64,000 bases of DNA from Chitinophaga hostae (GTDB taxonomy: Bacteria > Bacteroidota > Bacteroidia > Chitinophagales > Chitinophagaceae), in assembly GCF_018224885.1 (NCBI RefSeq), contig NZ_JAGTXB010000003.1, forward strand, positions 62,001 through 126,000, read 5' to 3'. A program made the position numbers and the translations under genes. The notes under the pieces were generated by a model. It had not been told where the DNA came from. It did not search any database and was given only the letters and a program-made list of their open reading frames with translations. Positions within the stretch are counted from its first letter, which is position 1. Every line of letters starts with the position of its first letter. Shown one piece after another: positions 32,302-41,526 of this stretch.

Positions 32302-33777
32302 TTATAATTTTACAATCTGCCATTGCTGATTACGGTTCCCACTCCAGTACCATTGAATGATACCGGCTCCATTGGCAGTAGAGGCGCCGTTTACATCGAG
32401 GGCAATACCGCTGTTTACGTTGGTCACCTGGTAATAACCGAAACCCATATCCACAATTATCCATTGCTGGTTGGTACCACCCCAGTAATCCCACTGTACA
32501 ATACCGGTGCCTCCGGTGGTGGAGCTGCCGTTCACATCAAGCGATTTATTACTGTTACGATTGGTAATAGCGAATGCGCCGCCTCCCAGGCTGGTGAACT
32601 TCCACTGCTGATTGGTACCGCCCCAGTAATCCCATTGTACGATACTGCCGCCGTTAGCGGTAGAGCTGCCGTTTACATCGATCGATTTGTTGCTTTGCCG
32701 GCAAACGATCTTATACCACGCGGCACCGTCGAATGCCCCAACGGGTTGCGCGATGGAAGCATTGCCCCATGCATATTGCAGGCGGGAAAGCCCGGAAGCA
32801 TTGTTGGTGGTCAATGTTGTACCGCTTAAGGTTAACAGGCTGTAACCGTCGCCCTCCCTCAGGCCGGGCCAGTATACACAGCCGATGCCACGGGAGCGCA
32901 CCCGGTTAGTAATACCCTGGAAGTAGGCAATTTCCCGGTCCTGGCCCGGAGCGCCAAGATAGTCCTTCCCGTTAGTCATGGGGATACCGAATTCTGTTAC
33001 CACCGTTCTGTCAGGATAGGCAATCGCGGAAACAGCCGATTCCCAATCAGCTACCGTGGTTTTGTTATTATCGAACCAGGTATAATCGTGGTAAGACAAT
33101 AAACAGGTATTGAGTCGGCTGTCGGCGCCTACGCCATTTACATCGGAGGCATACCCGGCTCCATCCAGCAGTATCCTGTTTTTAGGGACGCTGGGATAAT
33201 GCGTAAGCCAGTCGGCATACAGGTTGTTCAGATTGGATAAGCTATATCCATGTGGCTCATTGAATACTTCAAAATAAACATTGCTGTTAGTACCGTACTT
33301 GTTCACTACTGTTTGCCACATATTCCAGAACTGGGTGGTATTATCTACCACGCCATCGCGGGAACTGGCGCCCTCCCAGTATGCCAGGATCACTTTCATG
33401 CCGCTGTTGGCAGCCGTGTCAATCGCGGCTGTATAACTGCCCCACCAGGCTTCCAGTACAGAAGACGGATTGATGGGCATACGAACAGTGTTGGCGCCCC
33501 TTTGCTTAAAGGCATTGATGATATTGACCGCTTTAGCCTGGGTGGTTGCATAACTGTCTGTCCCCACCAGCCCGGTGGGTACCACCCAGCCATCTTTGAA
33601 GTTGTCGGCCGGATCGGCCCAGTTAATCCCTTTGAAATCCGAAGAAACCGCTTCCAGCAACTCCGTGGTGGCTACGCGTTTATCCTTTGTTGTGTTGACT
33701 GACATGTTCTCCTGCAGATTCTTTGAACAGCCCGACAAAATTCCGATCAGCGGGAGATAGAATAGTAATCGTTTCAT
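32302..33777 (-). CDS. GH5-family glycoside hydrolase lipoprotein with ricin-type lectin domain
   Basis: The 491-residue protein has a lipobox (L14-S-G-C17). The GH5 (beta/alpha)8 domain spans about 45-340. The acid/base Glu lies in VYFEVFNEPHGY (N173-E174), the nucleophile Glu is E262 in VVTEFGIP, and H230 and Y232 (SYHDYTW) fit the substrate-binding His. The last 140 residues are a beta-trefoil ricin B-type (CBM13) domain with three repeats (NKSIDVNG... QW; NKSLDVNG... QW; GIALDVNG... QW), each with a QQW motif. It probably cleaves beta-glucan, mannan or xylan at the cell surface. The exact subfamily is not readable. It ends in a strong terminator. Confidence 0.92.
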   Translation of the reverse strand: MKRLLFYLPLIGILSGCSKNLQENMSVNTTKDKRVATTELLEAVSSDFKGINWADPADNFKDGWVVPTGLVGTDSYATTQAKAVNIINAFKQRGANTVRMPINPSSVLEAWWGSYTAAIDTAANSGMKVILAYWEGASSRDGVVDNTTQFWNMWQTVVNKYGTNSNVYFEVFNEPHGYSLSNLNNLYADWLTHYPSVPKNRILLDGAGYASDVNGVGADSRLNTCLLSYHDYTWFDNNKTTVADWESAVSAIAYPDRTVVTEFGIPMTNGKDYLGAPGQDREIAYFQGITNRVRSRGIGCVYWPGLREGDGYSLLTLSGTTLTTNNASGLSRLQYAWGNASIAQPVGAFDGAAWYKIVCRQSNKSIDVNGSSTANGGSIVQWDYWGGTNQQWKFTSLGGGAFAITNRNSNKSLDVNGSSTTGGTGIVQWDYWGGTNQQWIIVDMGFGYYQVTNVNSGIALDVNGASTANGAGIIQWYWSGNRNQQWQIVKL

Positions 33778-33960
33778 AATGAATAGTTTTTTAAAACGTG
33801 AAAGGTGAGGGTTAATCAGATCAGCTTAGTCGTGGAATCACCGTGGCAATATAGGGCTGTTCCCCTAGGAGACCGGGGGAGTAAATCGTTTAAAACAGGG
33901 GGTAAATTAATATAATTTTCTACTACAGGATGGTTACACCGGTTGAATGGCAGCGACTGC

Positions 33961-34923
33961 TCACTTACCTCGCAGGGCGTTTATTTTCTTAGAAAAATTG
34001 TAGGCAACTGTATTCAAATAAGGCAACAGCCGTTTCTTTCTGTCGGGAACAAAAGTGCTGTTTTCAATAATATCCCTGATCTTTAGTTTCAAATCCCTTT
34101 TAAAGTCAGCATACCATTTTTGCACCTGCCCGCTGCGCTCACAGTAGTTATCCTCTGCTATAATGTCGTGGATTTCGCTCCAGCTATTCACCACTTTGAA
34201 CGGATGCTGTCCGAATACGTTTTTAAAATATTCTTCTCCTTTAAAATATCTTACTACCGGAATACATCCCCATTCCAGCGATTCACAGAGCCGGAAAGAA
34301 TCGGGGTGTACATTACCCATGGGACAAGGCGCATACTTTGTTCTCTGGTAGATCTCAATACACTCCTCCTGGGTTAATGCCGTTGGACAATTAAAGGTAT
34401 TGGTTTTATGCACGTAATAGGCATCCAGCTTCTCCAGTTCTTCGATCAATTCAATCCGGTCCGATTTGGGGTGTCCCATAAAAACAGCACTCAAACTTCT
34501 GTTGCCGCAATCCGCCAGCGGTCTGTCTTTCCGCAGGTATCCGGTTTTGAAACCCAATGGAATATAAAACACGTTTTTATTGTTGATGGCCGGATCATAA
34601 TAATTTCTGAAAACATAATTAGCTTTCGCATAATACCAGCTGTCGTGCTGCAGATTTTCATTGGAGAGATGCAATAAAAAGAAGCGGAAATTTTTCTTCC
34701 CGAATTCATTTAAATAGCGGATAAACTCAGGGGAAACATGCTTTTGGTCGTTGGAATAGATAATCACTGCATTATCGGCCACTGTGTTATAGGTACCATG
34801 ATCAAATATGAAATGGGTATCAAAATCCTTAAACAACACCTCGGTGATATACTCGAATTCAAATTCCGTTGCTACGCCTTTGGATGTTTGCCATATTAAA
34901 TTGAGCTTCGCTGTACCCGCCAT
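33961..34923 (-). CDS. Exostosin (GT47)-like glycosyltransferase
   Basis: This 320-residue protein has no signal peptide or membrane helix. The C-terminal half contains the exostosin-like pattern YAPCPMGNVHPDSFRLCESL followed by EWGCIPVVRYFKGEEYF, in which the E-x-x-x-x-G-C/x-I-P-V motif binds the nucleotide sugar. The N-terminal half has AVIIYSNDQKHVSPEFI and FFLLHLSNENL, which is also consistent. It may act in capsule or surface polysaccharide assembly. It lies 62 nt downstream of the LytTR regulator gene on the same strand and could belong to that operon, though no other polysaccharide genes are close. Confidence 0.8.
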   Translation of the reverse strand: MAGTAKLNLIWQTSKGVATEFEFEYITEVLFKDFDTHFIFDHGTYNTVADNAVIIYSNDQKHVSPEFIRYLNEFGKKNFRFFLLHLSNENLQHDSWYYAKANYVFRNYYDPAINNKNVFYIPLGFKTGYLRKDRPLADCGNRSLSAVFMGHPKSDRIELIEELEKLDAYYVHKTNTFNCPTALTQEECIEIYQRTKYAPCPMGNVHPDSFRLCESLEWGCIPVVRYFKGEEYFKNVFGQHPFKVVNSWSEIHDIIAEDNYCERSGQVQKWYADFKRDLKLKIRDIIENSTFVPDRKKRLLPYLNTVAYNFSKKINALRGK

Positions 34924-34985
34924 TGATAATTATTTGAGGCGTTAAAGGTAATCAATGTCGGCCATATTCAAATATGGTGCAGGGC

Positions 34986-35699
34986 TTATGGCTTTTGGAG
35001 CGCTTTTTCCAACTGCTCTTTAAAGTTTCTGCCAATAGGGATCTGGTAATTGTTTAACACAATCCGGTTTCTTTCGAGCCGGGTAACCTTTTGAACAGCT
35101 ACAATGAAAGATTTATGTACCCGGACAAAACGATCCCGGGGGAAAATATCCAGCATTGCTTTGATGGACCCTTTCAGTAACAGTTTTCCCGTATGCGTGT
35201 AAATGATGGCATAGTCCTTCAATCCCTGGATATGTGTTACCTCGTCAAACCGGAGCTTTATACGTTGGGTGCCGCTTTTAACAAAAATAAAATCGACGTT
35301 CCCCCCACCCGGCGCATCCTCAATGTTGGTTTGTTGTGCTTTCAATGCCAGCAGCTCCCTGACTTTTGTGACAGCCTGCTGAAAACGGTTATAAGAGATG
35401 GGTTTCAACAAAAAATCAACCACTCCCAGTTCATATCCTTCAAATGCATAGTTGCGATAGGCAGTGGTAAAAACCGTCAGCGGCGGGTCTGATAATGCTT
35501 TAAGAAATTCAAGCCCCGTCATTTCCGGCATCTCGATATCAAGCAGCAGCACATCTGCCGCATGGTTCTCCAGGTACTGCAAAGCATCTGCCGCATAGCG
35601 AAACAGGTGTACTGTATCTACGCCATCCGTTCTTTTCAGATAGCCGTCCAATACTTCCAATGCAAGCGGCTCATCATCTACTGCAACAAATTTCAACAT
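34986..35699 (-). CDS. LytTR-family response regulator
   Basis: This is a 237-residue regulator. The receiver (1-120) has D8-D9-E10 near the start, the phospho-acceptor Asp in VLLLDIEMPEMTG and the Lys in DFLLKPISY. The LytTR domain (about 135-235) has VDFIFVKSGTQRIKLRFDEV, THIQGLKDYAIIYTHTGK and RFVRVHKSFIVAVQKVTRLE. It lies 10 nt downstream of the partner kinase and forms a two-gene unit with it. It is about as long as the other LytTR regulator at 31144 but differs in many positions, so it is a separate system and not a recent copy. Confidence 0.95.
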   Translation of the reverse strand: MLKFVAVDDEPLALEVLDGYLKRTDGVDTVHLFRYAADALQYLENHAADVLLLDIEMPEMTGLEFLKALSDPPLTVFTTAYRNYAFEGYELGVVDFLLKPISYNRFQQAVTKVRELLALKAQQTNIEDAPGGGNVDFIFVKSGTQRIKLRFDEVTHIQGLKDYAIIYTHTGKLLLKGSIKAMLDIFPRDRFVRVHKSFIVAVQKVTRLERNRIVLNNYQIPIGRNFKEQLEKALQKP

Positions 35700-35709
35700 G
35701 ATCTTTTAT

Positions 35710-36771
35710 TTACAATGCTATGGTCAGCCTGGCTTCAAAAATATCTTCCCCATCGTTAAGTTCCAGCTGGTGCCTGTCAGGATACAACAGCTCCAGGCGC
35801 TTTCGTAAATTGCTAAGCCCTATCCCCCCTTTACTTTTGCGGGCAACAGCGGCGGGCCTTGAATTTGCGATCACTACTTTCAATATTGCTTTATTCAATG
35901 TAATGTGTACTTTCAGCCAGCTGTTTTCCAGCTGCCGGGTGAGCCCGTGTTTAAAAGCATTTTCCAGCAGCGGCAATAATAGCAGGGGAGCAATCTCGTA
36001 TCCGTTCAGGTCTGCATCAATATCCTGCGTAATCACCGCATCGGCGCTTAACCGGAGCCGCTCCAGTTCAATATAATTATTAAGATAGGCAATTTCTTTT
36101 TCCAGCAGCACCTTCTCATCGTTGCTGTCGTACAGCATATACTCCATCATCTCCGACAGCTTCAACACGATATCCGGGGCCAGCGACGATTGCTTTAACG
36201 TAAGCGCGTACAGGTTGTTTAATATATTGAACAGGAAATGCGGGTTGATCTGCGCACGCAGAAAATTAACTTCCGCATGCAATTTTTCTACTGTTATCTT
36301 TTGAATGGTGAGTTGTTGCCCATACCAGTCCATGCTTAATTTAAGCGCCAGCATTAAACCAAGATACCATAAGGTGCTGAAAAAATTGTAAGATAAAGAT
36401 TCCATTAAGGTACTATTGCGCATAGGCCCTATCACAAAACCATACAGGTAATAATCAAAAAGACTTTGGGCGACCAGGTAGCCGGCAACGGAAAGTAGAA
36501 TTGCCGTAGAATAAGCCAGGTAACGCTTCTGCAGCAGGTACCGGGGTAAAAACCAGTGCAGGTTAAGATAGGCGATCACTATCAGCAAAAGTATCCTTAC
36601 GGCCACACAGGTTGCAAAATAGGGCATGCTGGCTTTATAGATGAGATAGCGTTTCTCATAGAGAAAGAATCCCGTAATCAGCACCCAGTACAAACCATGG
36701 GCCAGGGCGTACTTCAGCGATACACGGCGTTGCGAAAATGGCAGCTTTAGCGTTTTATCCGGGAAATCCAT
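35710..36771 (-). CDS. LytS-type sensor histidine kinase
   Basis: This 353-residue protein has four transmembrane helices in about residues 25-145 (YWVLITGFFLYEKRYLIYK; VAVRILLLIVIAYLNLHWFL; AYSTAILLSVAGYLVAQSLF; FSTLWYLGLMLALKLSMDW), a short linker, then the His_kinase domain with QINPHFLFNILNNLYALTLK and an HATPase domain (LLLLPLLENAFKHGL; GGIGLSNLRKRLELLYPD). No periplasmic sensor domain is present, so it probably senses within the membrane. It is paired with the regulator downstream and divergent from a small secreted protein at 36990. Confidence 0.94.
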   Translation of the reverse strand: MDFPDKTLKLPFSQRRVSLKYALAHGLYWVLITGFFLYEKRYLIYKASMPYFATCVAVRILLLIVIAYLNLHWFLPRYLLQKRYLAYSTAILLSVAGYLVAQSLFDYYLYGFVIGPMRNSTLMESLSYNFFSTLWYLGLMLALKLSMDWYGQQLTIQKITVEKLHAEVNFLRAQINPHFLFNILNNLYALTLKQSSLAPDIVLKLSEMMEYMLYDSNDEKVLLEKEIAYLNNYIELERLRLSADAVITQDIDADLNGYEIAPLLLLPLLENAFKHGLTRQLENSWLKVHITLNKAILKVVIANSRPAAVARKSKGGIGLSNLRKRLELLYPDRHQLELNDGEDIFEARLTIAL

Positions 36772-36989
36772 TTTTATCTGTCGTTCATGATAAAAGAAAC
36801 CTAAAACGATGATCCTGCAAAATTATATCGACCAACTGCACAAATAGTAGAGGAAGATAACAATAAAAAAGCTGATCTCCATGGGCCGGCCCGTTCGTCG
36901 ATTATTCCGTTTACTGCTCTACTATTTTTTTGTCTCCCTTTCTTTTCCCATAATATTGTTTCAAATACTTTTCATCTAAAATTTACACC

Positions 36990-37448
36990 ATGAAATCAAC
37001 AACATTCCATCAGGCATATACCAGGTTATTTGCGCTGATCATGCTGTGCTTCACTGCATTTGGTTTCACCAACTATGTAGGATTGGACAGCTACGAAATT
37101 TATCTTAACAACAAATTGGTACTAAAACAATCAGTGAATCAACCGCTGAATTTAAGGGTATTACAACTGGGAAGCGCCGCTCCCACTGATCTGTTGCGGA
37201 TCACTTACAAACACTGCCACACCCCCAATACCGGCACCGACAGGAGCATTGTTGTACAGGATGAAAATGGAAATACATTAAAGAAATGGACCTTTGCGAA
37301 TGCCCATGATACAGATGTAAGTATGACGATACCGGTAAAAGAACTGCTGCGGTTGGAAAAGGATCATGCTGCCCGTGATCTTAGTCTTCATTACGCATCG
37401 CGGGAGCTTCCCAAAGGAGAAACGCTGGCATTTCTTAAGGTTAAATGA
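36990..37448 (+). CDS. Small secreted protein, possible target of the adjacent LytTR system
   Basis: This 152-residue protein has an N-terminal hydrophobic segment (LFALIMLCFTAFGFTNYVG) that may be a signal peptide or anchor. The rest looks like a beta-sandwich domain with DSYEIYLNNKLVLKQSVNQP, LLRITYKHCHTPNTGTDRSI and a strand pair ending LSLHYASRELPKGETLAFLK. I recognise no named family. It is divergent from the LytTR kinase/regulator pair with a 218-nt gap and has its own strong terminator, an arrangement common for a regulator and its single target. Confidence 0.7.
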   Translation: MKSTTFHQAYTRLFALIMLCFTAFGFTNYVGLDSYEIYLNNKLVLKQSVNQPLNLRVLQLGSAAPTDLLRITYKHCHTPNTGTDRSIVVQDENGNTLKKWTFANAHDTDVSMTIPVKELLRLEKDHAARDLSLHYASRELPKGETLAFLKVK

Positions 37449-37472
37449 TTATTCCGTGGAAGATGAGGATAC

Positions 37473-37507
37473 ACAGCAGGAGACTTCTATATGAAGTCTC
37501 CTGCTGT
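37473..37507 (+). terminator. Hairpin after the small secreted protein gene
   Basis: A perfect 15-bp stem ACAGCAGGAGACTTC / GAAGTCTCCTGCTGT with a TATAT loop lies 25 nt after the stop. No long T-run follows, but the stem is strong enough to be a terminator or mRNA 3' stabiliser. Confidence 0.75.
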
Positions 37508-37629
37508 ATTAGGAAAGGCATAAATGAGAAACGGTTTTCAAAATGTTAAAAAAACTCGTATTTTATCGGCTGGCAGGTACAAAAAGACCGGCACCTGCTG
37601 CTATCCAGAACATTGAACAATACGCAGTC

Positions 37630-39525
37630 ATGATAAAAAAAATGTTATTCATTGCAATGGGATTCCTGTTACCATTGCTTTCTTCGTTCCCTGTCAGCGC
37701 ACAAAATGGAAATTCCACGGAAATCAGCCTGATTCCTCTGCCTGTTAAAGTTGAAACCCGGAGCGGATTTTTTACGCTCTCCCCCACCACCAGGCTGGTA
37801 GCCGATGCGGCTCTTAAAGATATTACCGATCTGTTTGCCAGTATTATCAATACGCCCACCGGGTACCAGTTGCTCCCGGAAAAAAATGATAACAACTGTA
37901 TTCATTTTACGATCAATGATACCTACAACGAAACGCTGGGTAATGAAGGATATATACTGGATGTAACCCCCGCCAGGATCGACATTTCCGCCAACAAGCC
38001 TGCGGGCCTTTTTTATGCGATGCAGTCGCTGATACAACTGTTGCCTAAAGAAATTGAAAGCGGCACAAAGGCTGCGCAGGAAAACTGGGTGGTTCCCTGC
38101 GTAAAGATTACTGACTATCCCCGCTTCGGATGGCGTGGATTAATGCTGGATGTAAGCCGGCATTATTTCCCAAAGGAGTCGGTAAAAAAATACATCGATC
38201 AGCTGGCCAAATACAAAATGAATGTTTTCCACTGGCATCTGACGGATGACCAGGGCTGGAGAATCGAAATTAAAAGTTTGCCGGAATTAACCAGCATCGG
38301 GGCCTGGCGCGCACCCAGGATGGGATTGTGGTGGACTCGCCAGCCGAGGGCAAAAAATGAACCAGCCAGTTATGGCGGCTATTATACGCAGGATGATGTG
38401 AAAGAAATTGTGAAATATGCACAGGAAAGATTTGTGACCATTATACCGGAAATTGATGTGCCAGGCCATAGTTTGGCGGCCCTGGCTGCCTACCCTAACC
38501 TGTCCTGCACCGGCGGACCATTCAACGTAAATGTTGGTAATGTTTTCTATGCAAAAGAAGACAATGCGTTATGCCCCGGCAATGAACAGAGCTTTGAGTT
38601 TATGGATAAGGTGATAACGGAGTTGGCTACACTGTTTCCCGCACCCTATATTCATATCGGGGGAGATGAGTGCTATAAAGGCTTCTGGAAAAAATGCGAC
38701 AAGTGCAAAAAAAGAATGGCCGTTGAAAAACTTAAAACAGCGGAAGAACTGCAGAGTTATTTTATCAAGCGCATGGAGAAGATAATTATCTCCAAAGGAA
38801 AAAAGATGATCGGCTGGGATGAAATACTGGAAGGCGGTTTAGCTCCGGAGGCTACTGTGATGTCGTGGCGGGGTATTAAAGGCGGTGTCAAAGCTGCCAA
38901 CATGAATCATGCGGTCATAATGACCCCGGATGATTTTTGCTACCTGGATCTTTACCAGGGAGATCCCGCAGGCGAACCACCTACCTACTCCAAGCTTACC
39001 TTACGCACCTCCTATAACTACGAACCGCTTCCTGACGAAATAACGGATCACTCATTAATTCTGGGCGGACAGGGCAACCTGTGGACAGAATCAGTACCTA
39101 CCTATCGTCATGCCGAGTATATGACCTGGCCCCGTGCTTTTGCGCTGGCAGAAGTATTCTGGTCGCCCAAAACAGCCAGGAACTGGAATAGTTTTGTTCA
39201 TCGCATGGAGGATCACTTCGCCCGGTATGATGTAGCGAATGTGAACTACGCCAGGTCTGTATATGATGCGAGTATCAGGCCTGTAAAAGCGGATGCAACA
39301 CAACCTCTGCGGGTTGCGCTGGACAAAGAACTCGACGACCTCGATATTTACTATACGTTTGATGGTACATTCCCGGATCGCTTTTCTCCGAAGTATACGG
39401 ATGCCCTTAATATTCCCAAAGGCGCCGACACCTTCCGGATGATCACCTACCGCAACAACCAGCCAGTTGGGAAAATGATTACCATCAGTATTAAAGAAAT
39501 TGAGAAAAGGGCCGGGGCAAAATAG
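37630..39525 (+). CDS. GH20 beta-N-acetylhexosaminidase
   Basis: The 631-residue secreted enzyme removes terminal GlcNAc/GalNAc by substrate-assisted catalysis. The signal peptide ends PVSAQ (25). The GH20b N-terminal domain spans about 30-160. The TIM barrel has GLMLDVSRHYFP, FHWHLTDDQGWRIEI and the catalytic pair D346-E347 (IHIGGDECYKGFW), then NLWTESV near the end. The last 80 residues form the chitobiase C-terminal sandwich (DDLDIYYTFDGTFPD). Met37630 begins the signal peptide; 29 further codons upstream are open but unlikely. It probably trims chitin fragments or host glycans in the periplasm. It converges with an AraC regulator. Confidence 0.95.
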   Translation: MIKKMLFIAMGFLLPLLSSFPVSAQNGNSTEISLIPLPVKVETRSGFFTLSPTTRLVADAALKDITDLFASIINTPTGYQLLPEKNDNNCIHFTINDTYNETLGNEGYILDVTPARIDISANKPAGLFYAMQSLIQLLPKEIESGTKAAQENWVVPCVKITDYPRFGWRGLMLDVSRHYFPKESVKKYIDQLAKYKMNVFHWHLTDDQGWRIEIKSLPELTSIGAWRAPRMGLWWTRQPRAKNEPASYGGYYTQDDVKEIVKYAQERFVTIIPEIDVPGHSLAALAAYPNLSCTGGPFNVNVGNVFYAKEDNALCPGNEQSFEFMDKVITELATLFPAPYIHIGGDECYKGFWKKCDKCKKRMAVEKLKTAEELQSYFIKRMEKIIISKGKKMIGWDEILEGGLAPEATVMSWRGIKGGVKAANMNHAVIMTPDDFCYLDLYQGDPAGEPPTYSKLTLRTSYNYEPLPDEITDHSLILGGQGNLWTESVPTYRHAEYMTWPRAFALAEVFWSPKTARNWNSFVHRMEDHFARYDVANVNYARSVYDASIRPVKADATQPLRVALDKELDDLDIYYTFDGTFPDRFSPKYTDALNIPKGADTFRMITYRNNQPVGKMITISIKEIEKRAGAK

Positions 39526-39555
39526 TTCCTGCTGCATTAGCAGAGAAAGCAGGTG

Positions 39556-40437
39556 TTATGCAGCCGGTATGTCGCGCCGTGTTTTCTTCCGGTATTCGGA
39601 TGGACTCAATGCCGTGATCCCCTTGAAATATTTGTTGAAATTGACCAGGTTATTGTAGCCGCTTTCCAGTGCGATATCCGTTATCGACAGCTTATCCTGG
39701 CGCAGCAATTTGCAGGCATGGGAAACGCGGATCTCCTGCAAAAAAGTAATAAATGATTTCTGCGTTCTGGTCTTGAAGTAGCGGCAAAACGCCGTAGGCG
39801 ACATCTTTGCAACACCGGCAATTTCCTCGAGGGGAATTTCACGATGAAAATTAGTCATGAGAAACTGGTAAACATCATTGAACCGGCCGGCATCTTTTAT
39901 TTTTATCGCGTTGCGGTAGTTATCGCTGGCGAGAAATTCATAATCATTGGTTTTAGAAAGGATATCAATAATATCCAGGAACACAGCCAACCTTTTTAGT
40001 CCGTCGCTGGCGCGTATGTCGGCAAATCTTTCCAACAGGTATGCATGGGTCCCGCTTTTAATTGCCAGGCCCCTGCATGCTTTTGAGAAAAGAGATTGCA
40101 CTGCTGCAGCCGCCTCCGTACCCTCCACCAATCCCAGCACCATTGCCGGTTCGAAGTACAACACCGTCGCCTTTACCCGGAGCTGCTTCCGTTTCTTGAA
40201 GTAAATGTTATCATTCTGCCAGATATGCGGCAGGTTGGGCCCCATCAACACCAGGTCGTTTTTTTCAAAATCATCGACATGGTCTCCGACAATACGTTTC
40301 CCATATCCTTCTTCTATCAGGACTATCTCACAACTTTCATGGAAATGAAAAGGCGCGTTTAAAAAATACTCGTCCACCTGCTTCACGCGGAATTGCCGGT
40401 TGCCCCCCAGGCCCGTATCCATCAATCTTGCTTTCAT
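39556..40437 (-). CDS. AraC-family transcriptional regulator with cupin sensor
   Basis: This 293-residue protein has an N-terminal cupin domain (VDEYFLNAPFHFHESCEIVLIE with the H-x-H metal or sugar-binding pattern; NDLVLMGPNLPHIWQND). The C-terminal pair of helix-turn-helix motifs (about 190-290) includes EIPLEEIAGVAKMSPTAFCR and LSITDIALESGYNNLVNFNK. The ATG at 40437 was chosen because the longer frame enters the divergent lactonase promoter. AraC regulators of this type answer to sugars, and the divergent SMP-30 lactonase and the adjacent GH20 are the obvious candidate targets. Confidence 0.93.
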   Translation of the reverse strand: MKARLMDTGLGGNRQFRVKQVDEYFLNAPFHFHESCEIVLIEEGYGKRIVGDHVDDFEKNDLVLMGPNLPHIWQNDNIYFKKRKQLRVKATVLYFEPAMVLGLVEGTEAAAAVQSLFSKACRGLAIKSGTHAYLLERFADIRASDGLKRLAVFLDIIDILSKTNDYEFLASDNYRNAIKIKDAGRFNDVYQFLMTNFHREIPLEEIAGVAKMSPTAFCRYFKTRTQKSFITFLQEIRVSHACKLLRQDKLSITDIALESGYNNLVNFNKYFKGITALSPSEYRKKTRRDIPAA

Positions 40438-40602
40438 GGCCTGAAGATAACTATTCTTACCCATTTCATAAAAAAGGTATTCAAAACGGGTAATATCGTT
40501 AATATATTGGTTAGGATCGTTATTAAACAATCTTTCTGCCACCGCTATTTTGCAGCTGAAATCAGCGCCAGTAAACAACAAGGCGGTAAAAGCAGATTCT
40601 TT

Positions 40603-41496
40603 ATGCATAGAATGTATCGTGAGTGGAGAGCGCAGGTAGTTTGTCCGGCCAATACCATGCTTGGTGAAGGTCCTGTATGGGATCACCGGCGCCAGCAGCT
40701 GTACTTTACAGATATACCGGCAAGACGGGTACATAGTTTTGATCCTGTTTCACAGACTTTCCGTCAGTGGAAAACCGGTAGCAAAACCAGCCTGGTTATT
40801 CCTGCCAGCAACGGGCAATTCCTGTTGGGGATGCAGGGAAGCCTGGCGATGTCGGCATTAAACGGCACAACGCCAACAACGCTGATACCCGTGGAGCCGG
40901 AATCCCCGCAGCATCGCTGCAACGATGGCAAATGCGATGCATTGGGGCGCCTTTGGTTCGGTACCATGCATACCGATGCACTTCCCGGCAAAGGCGCATT
41001 GTATTGTTATGATGGAACGTTGAGAAAAGTATTGGACGGCATCAGCATTTCTAACGGCTTATGCTGGTCGGCAGACAATAAAATCATGTACCATATTGAT
41101 AGCGCTGAACGCAACATCCGGGCTTATGAGTTTGACCTGTTATCCGGTACGCCGGGAAAGCACCGCATCGTTATCAATACAAAAGATCTTCCGGACGGTA
41201 TGTGTATTGATAACGAAGGAATGCTATGGGTAGCCATGTGGGGAGGTAATGCGGTTCACCGCTATCATCCTTACACCGGTGAGCTGACAGGCAAAGTATG
41301 GGTAGATGCACCGCATGTAACATCCTGTACATTTGGTGGCCGTAACATGAACCAGCTTTTCATTACCACCGCAAAAGAGGAGCTAACACCACGGCAATTA
41401 CAGGTGTATCCTGACAGCGGTTCGCTCTTTGCCGCACGGCTTCCATTCACAGGAGCGCCGGCGCATATATTTTCCATGTCGCCAGTATGTGTGTAA
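40603..41496 (+). CDS. SMP-30/gluconolaconase-like lactonase
   Basis: This 297-residue protein has the six-bladed propeller signatures of the SMP-30/gluconolactonase/LRE family: MLGEGPVWDHRRQQLYFTDI (metal-binding Glu at the start), HRCNDGKCDALGRLWFGTMH (N and D ligands), ISISNGLCWSADNKIMYHID and LPDGMCIDNEGMLWVAMWGG. It probably hydrolyses a sugar lactone using Ca2+, Zn2+ or Mg2+. There is no signal peptide, so it acts in the cytoplasm. Start at 40603 (MHRMYREW) or 40612. It is divergent from an AraC regulator that may control it, and could handle an aldonolactone from hexose oxidation. Confidence 0.92.
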   Translation: MHRMYREWRAQVVCPANTMLGEGPVWDHRRQQLYFTDIPARRVHSFDPVSQTFRQWKTGSKTSLVIPASNGQFLLGMQGSLAMSALNGTTPTTLIPVEPESPQHRCNDGKCDALGRLWFGTMHTDALPGKGALYCYDGTLRKVLDGISISNGLCWSADNKIMYHIDSAERNIRAYEFDLLSGTPGKHRIVINTKDLPDGMCIDNEGMLWVAMWGGNAVHRYHPYTGELTGKVWVDAPHVTSCTFGGRNMNQLFITTAKEELTPRQLQVYPDSGSLFAARLPFTGAPAHIFSMSPVCV

Positions 41497-41526
41497 CGCC
41501 TTGCAGCAAGCCGGCCAAACAATATA

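Noticed and set aside
37543..37629. Longer GH20 start at 37543
   Set aside because: The signal peptide begins at 37630; the upstream codons precede it without any export signal.
39556..40734. AraC frame starting at 40734
   Set aside because: The first 99 codons cross the divergent lactonase start; the cupin domain begins just after ATG 40437.
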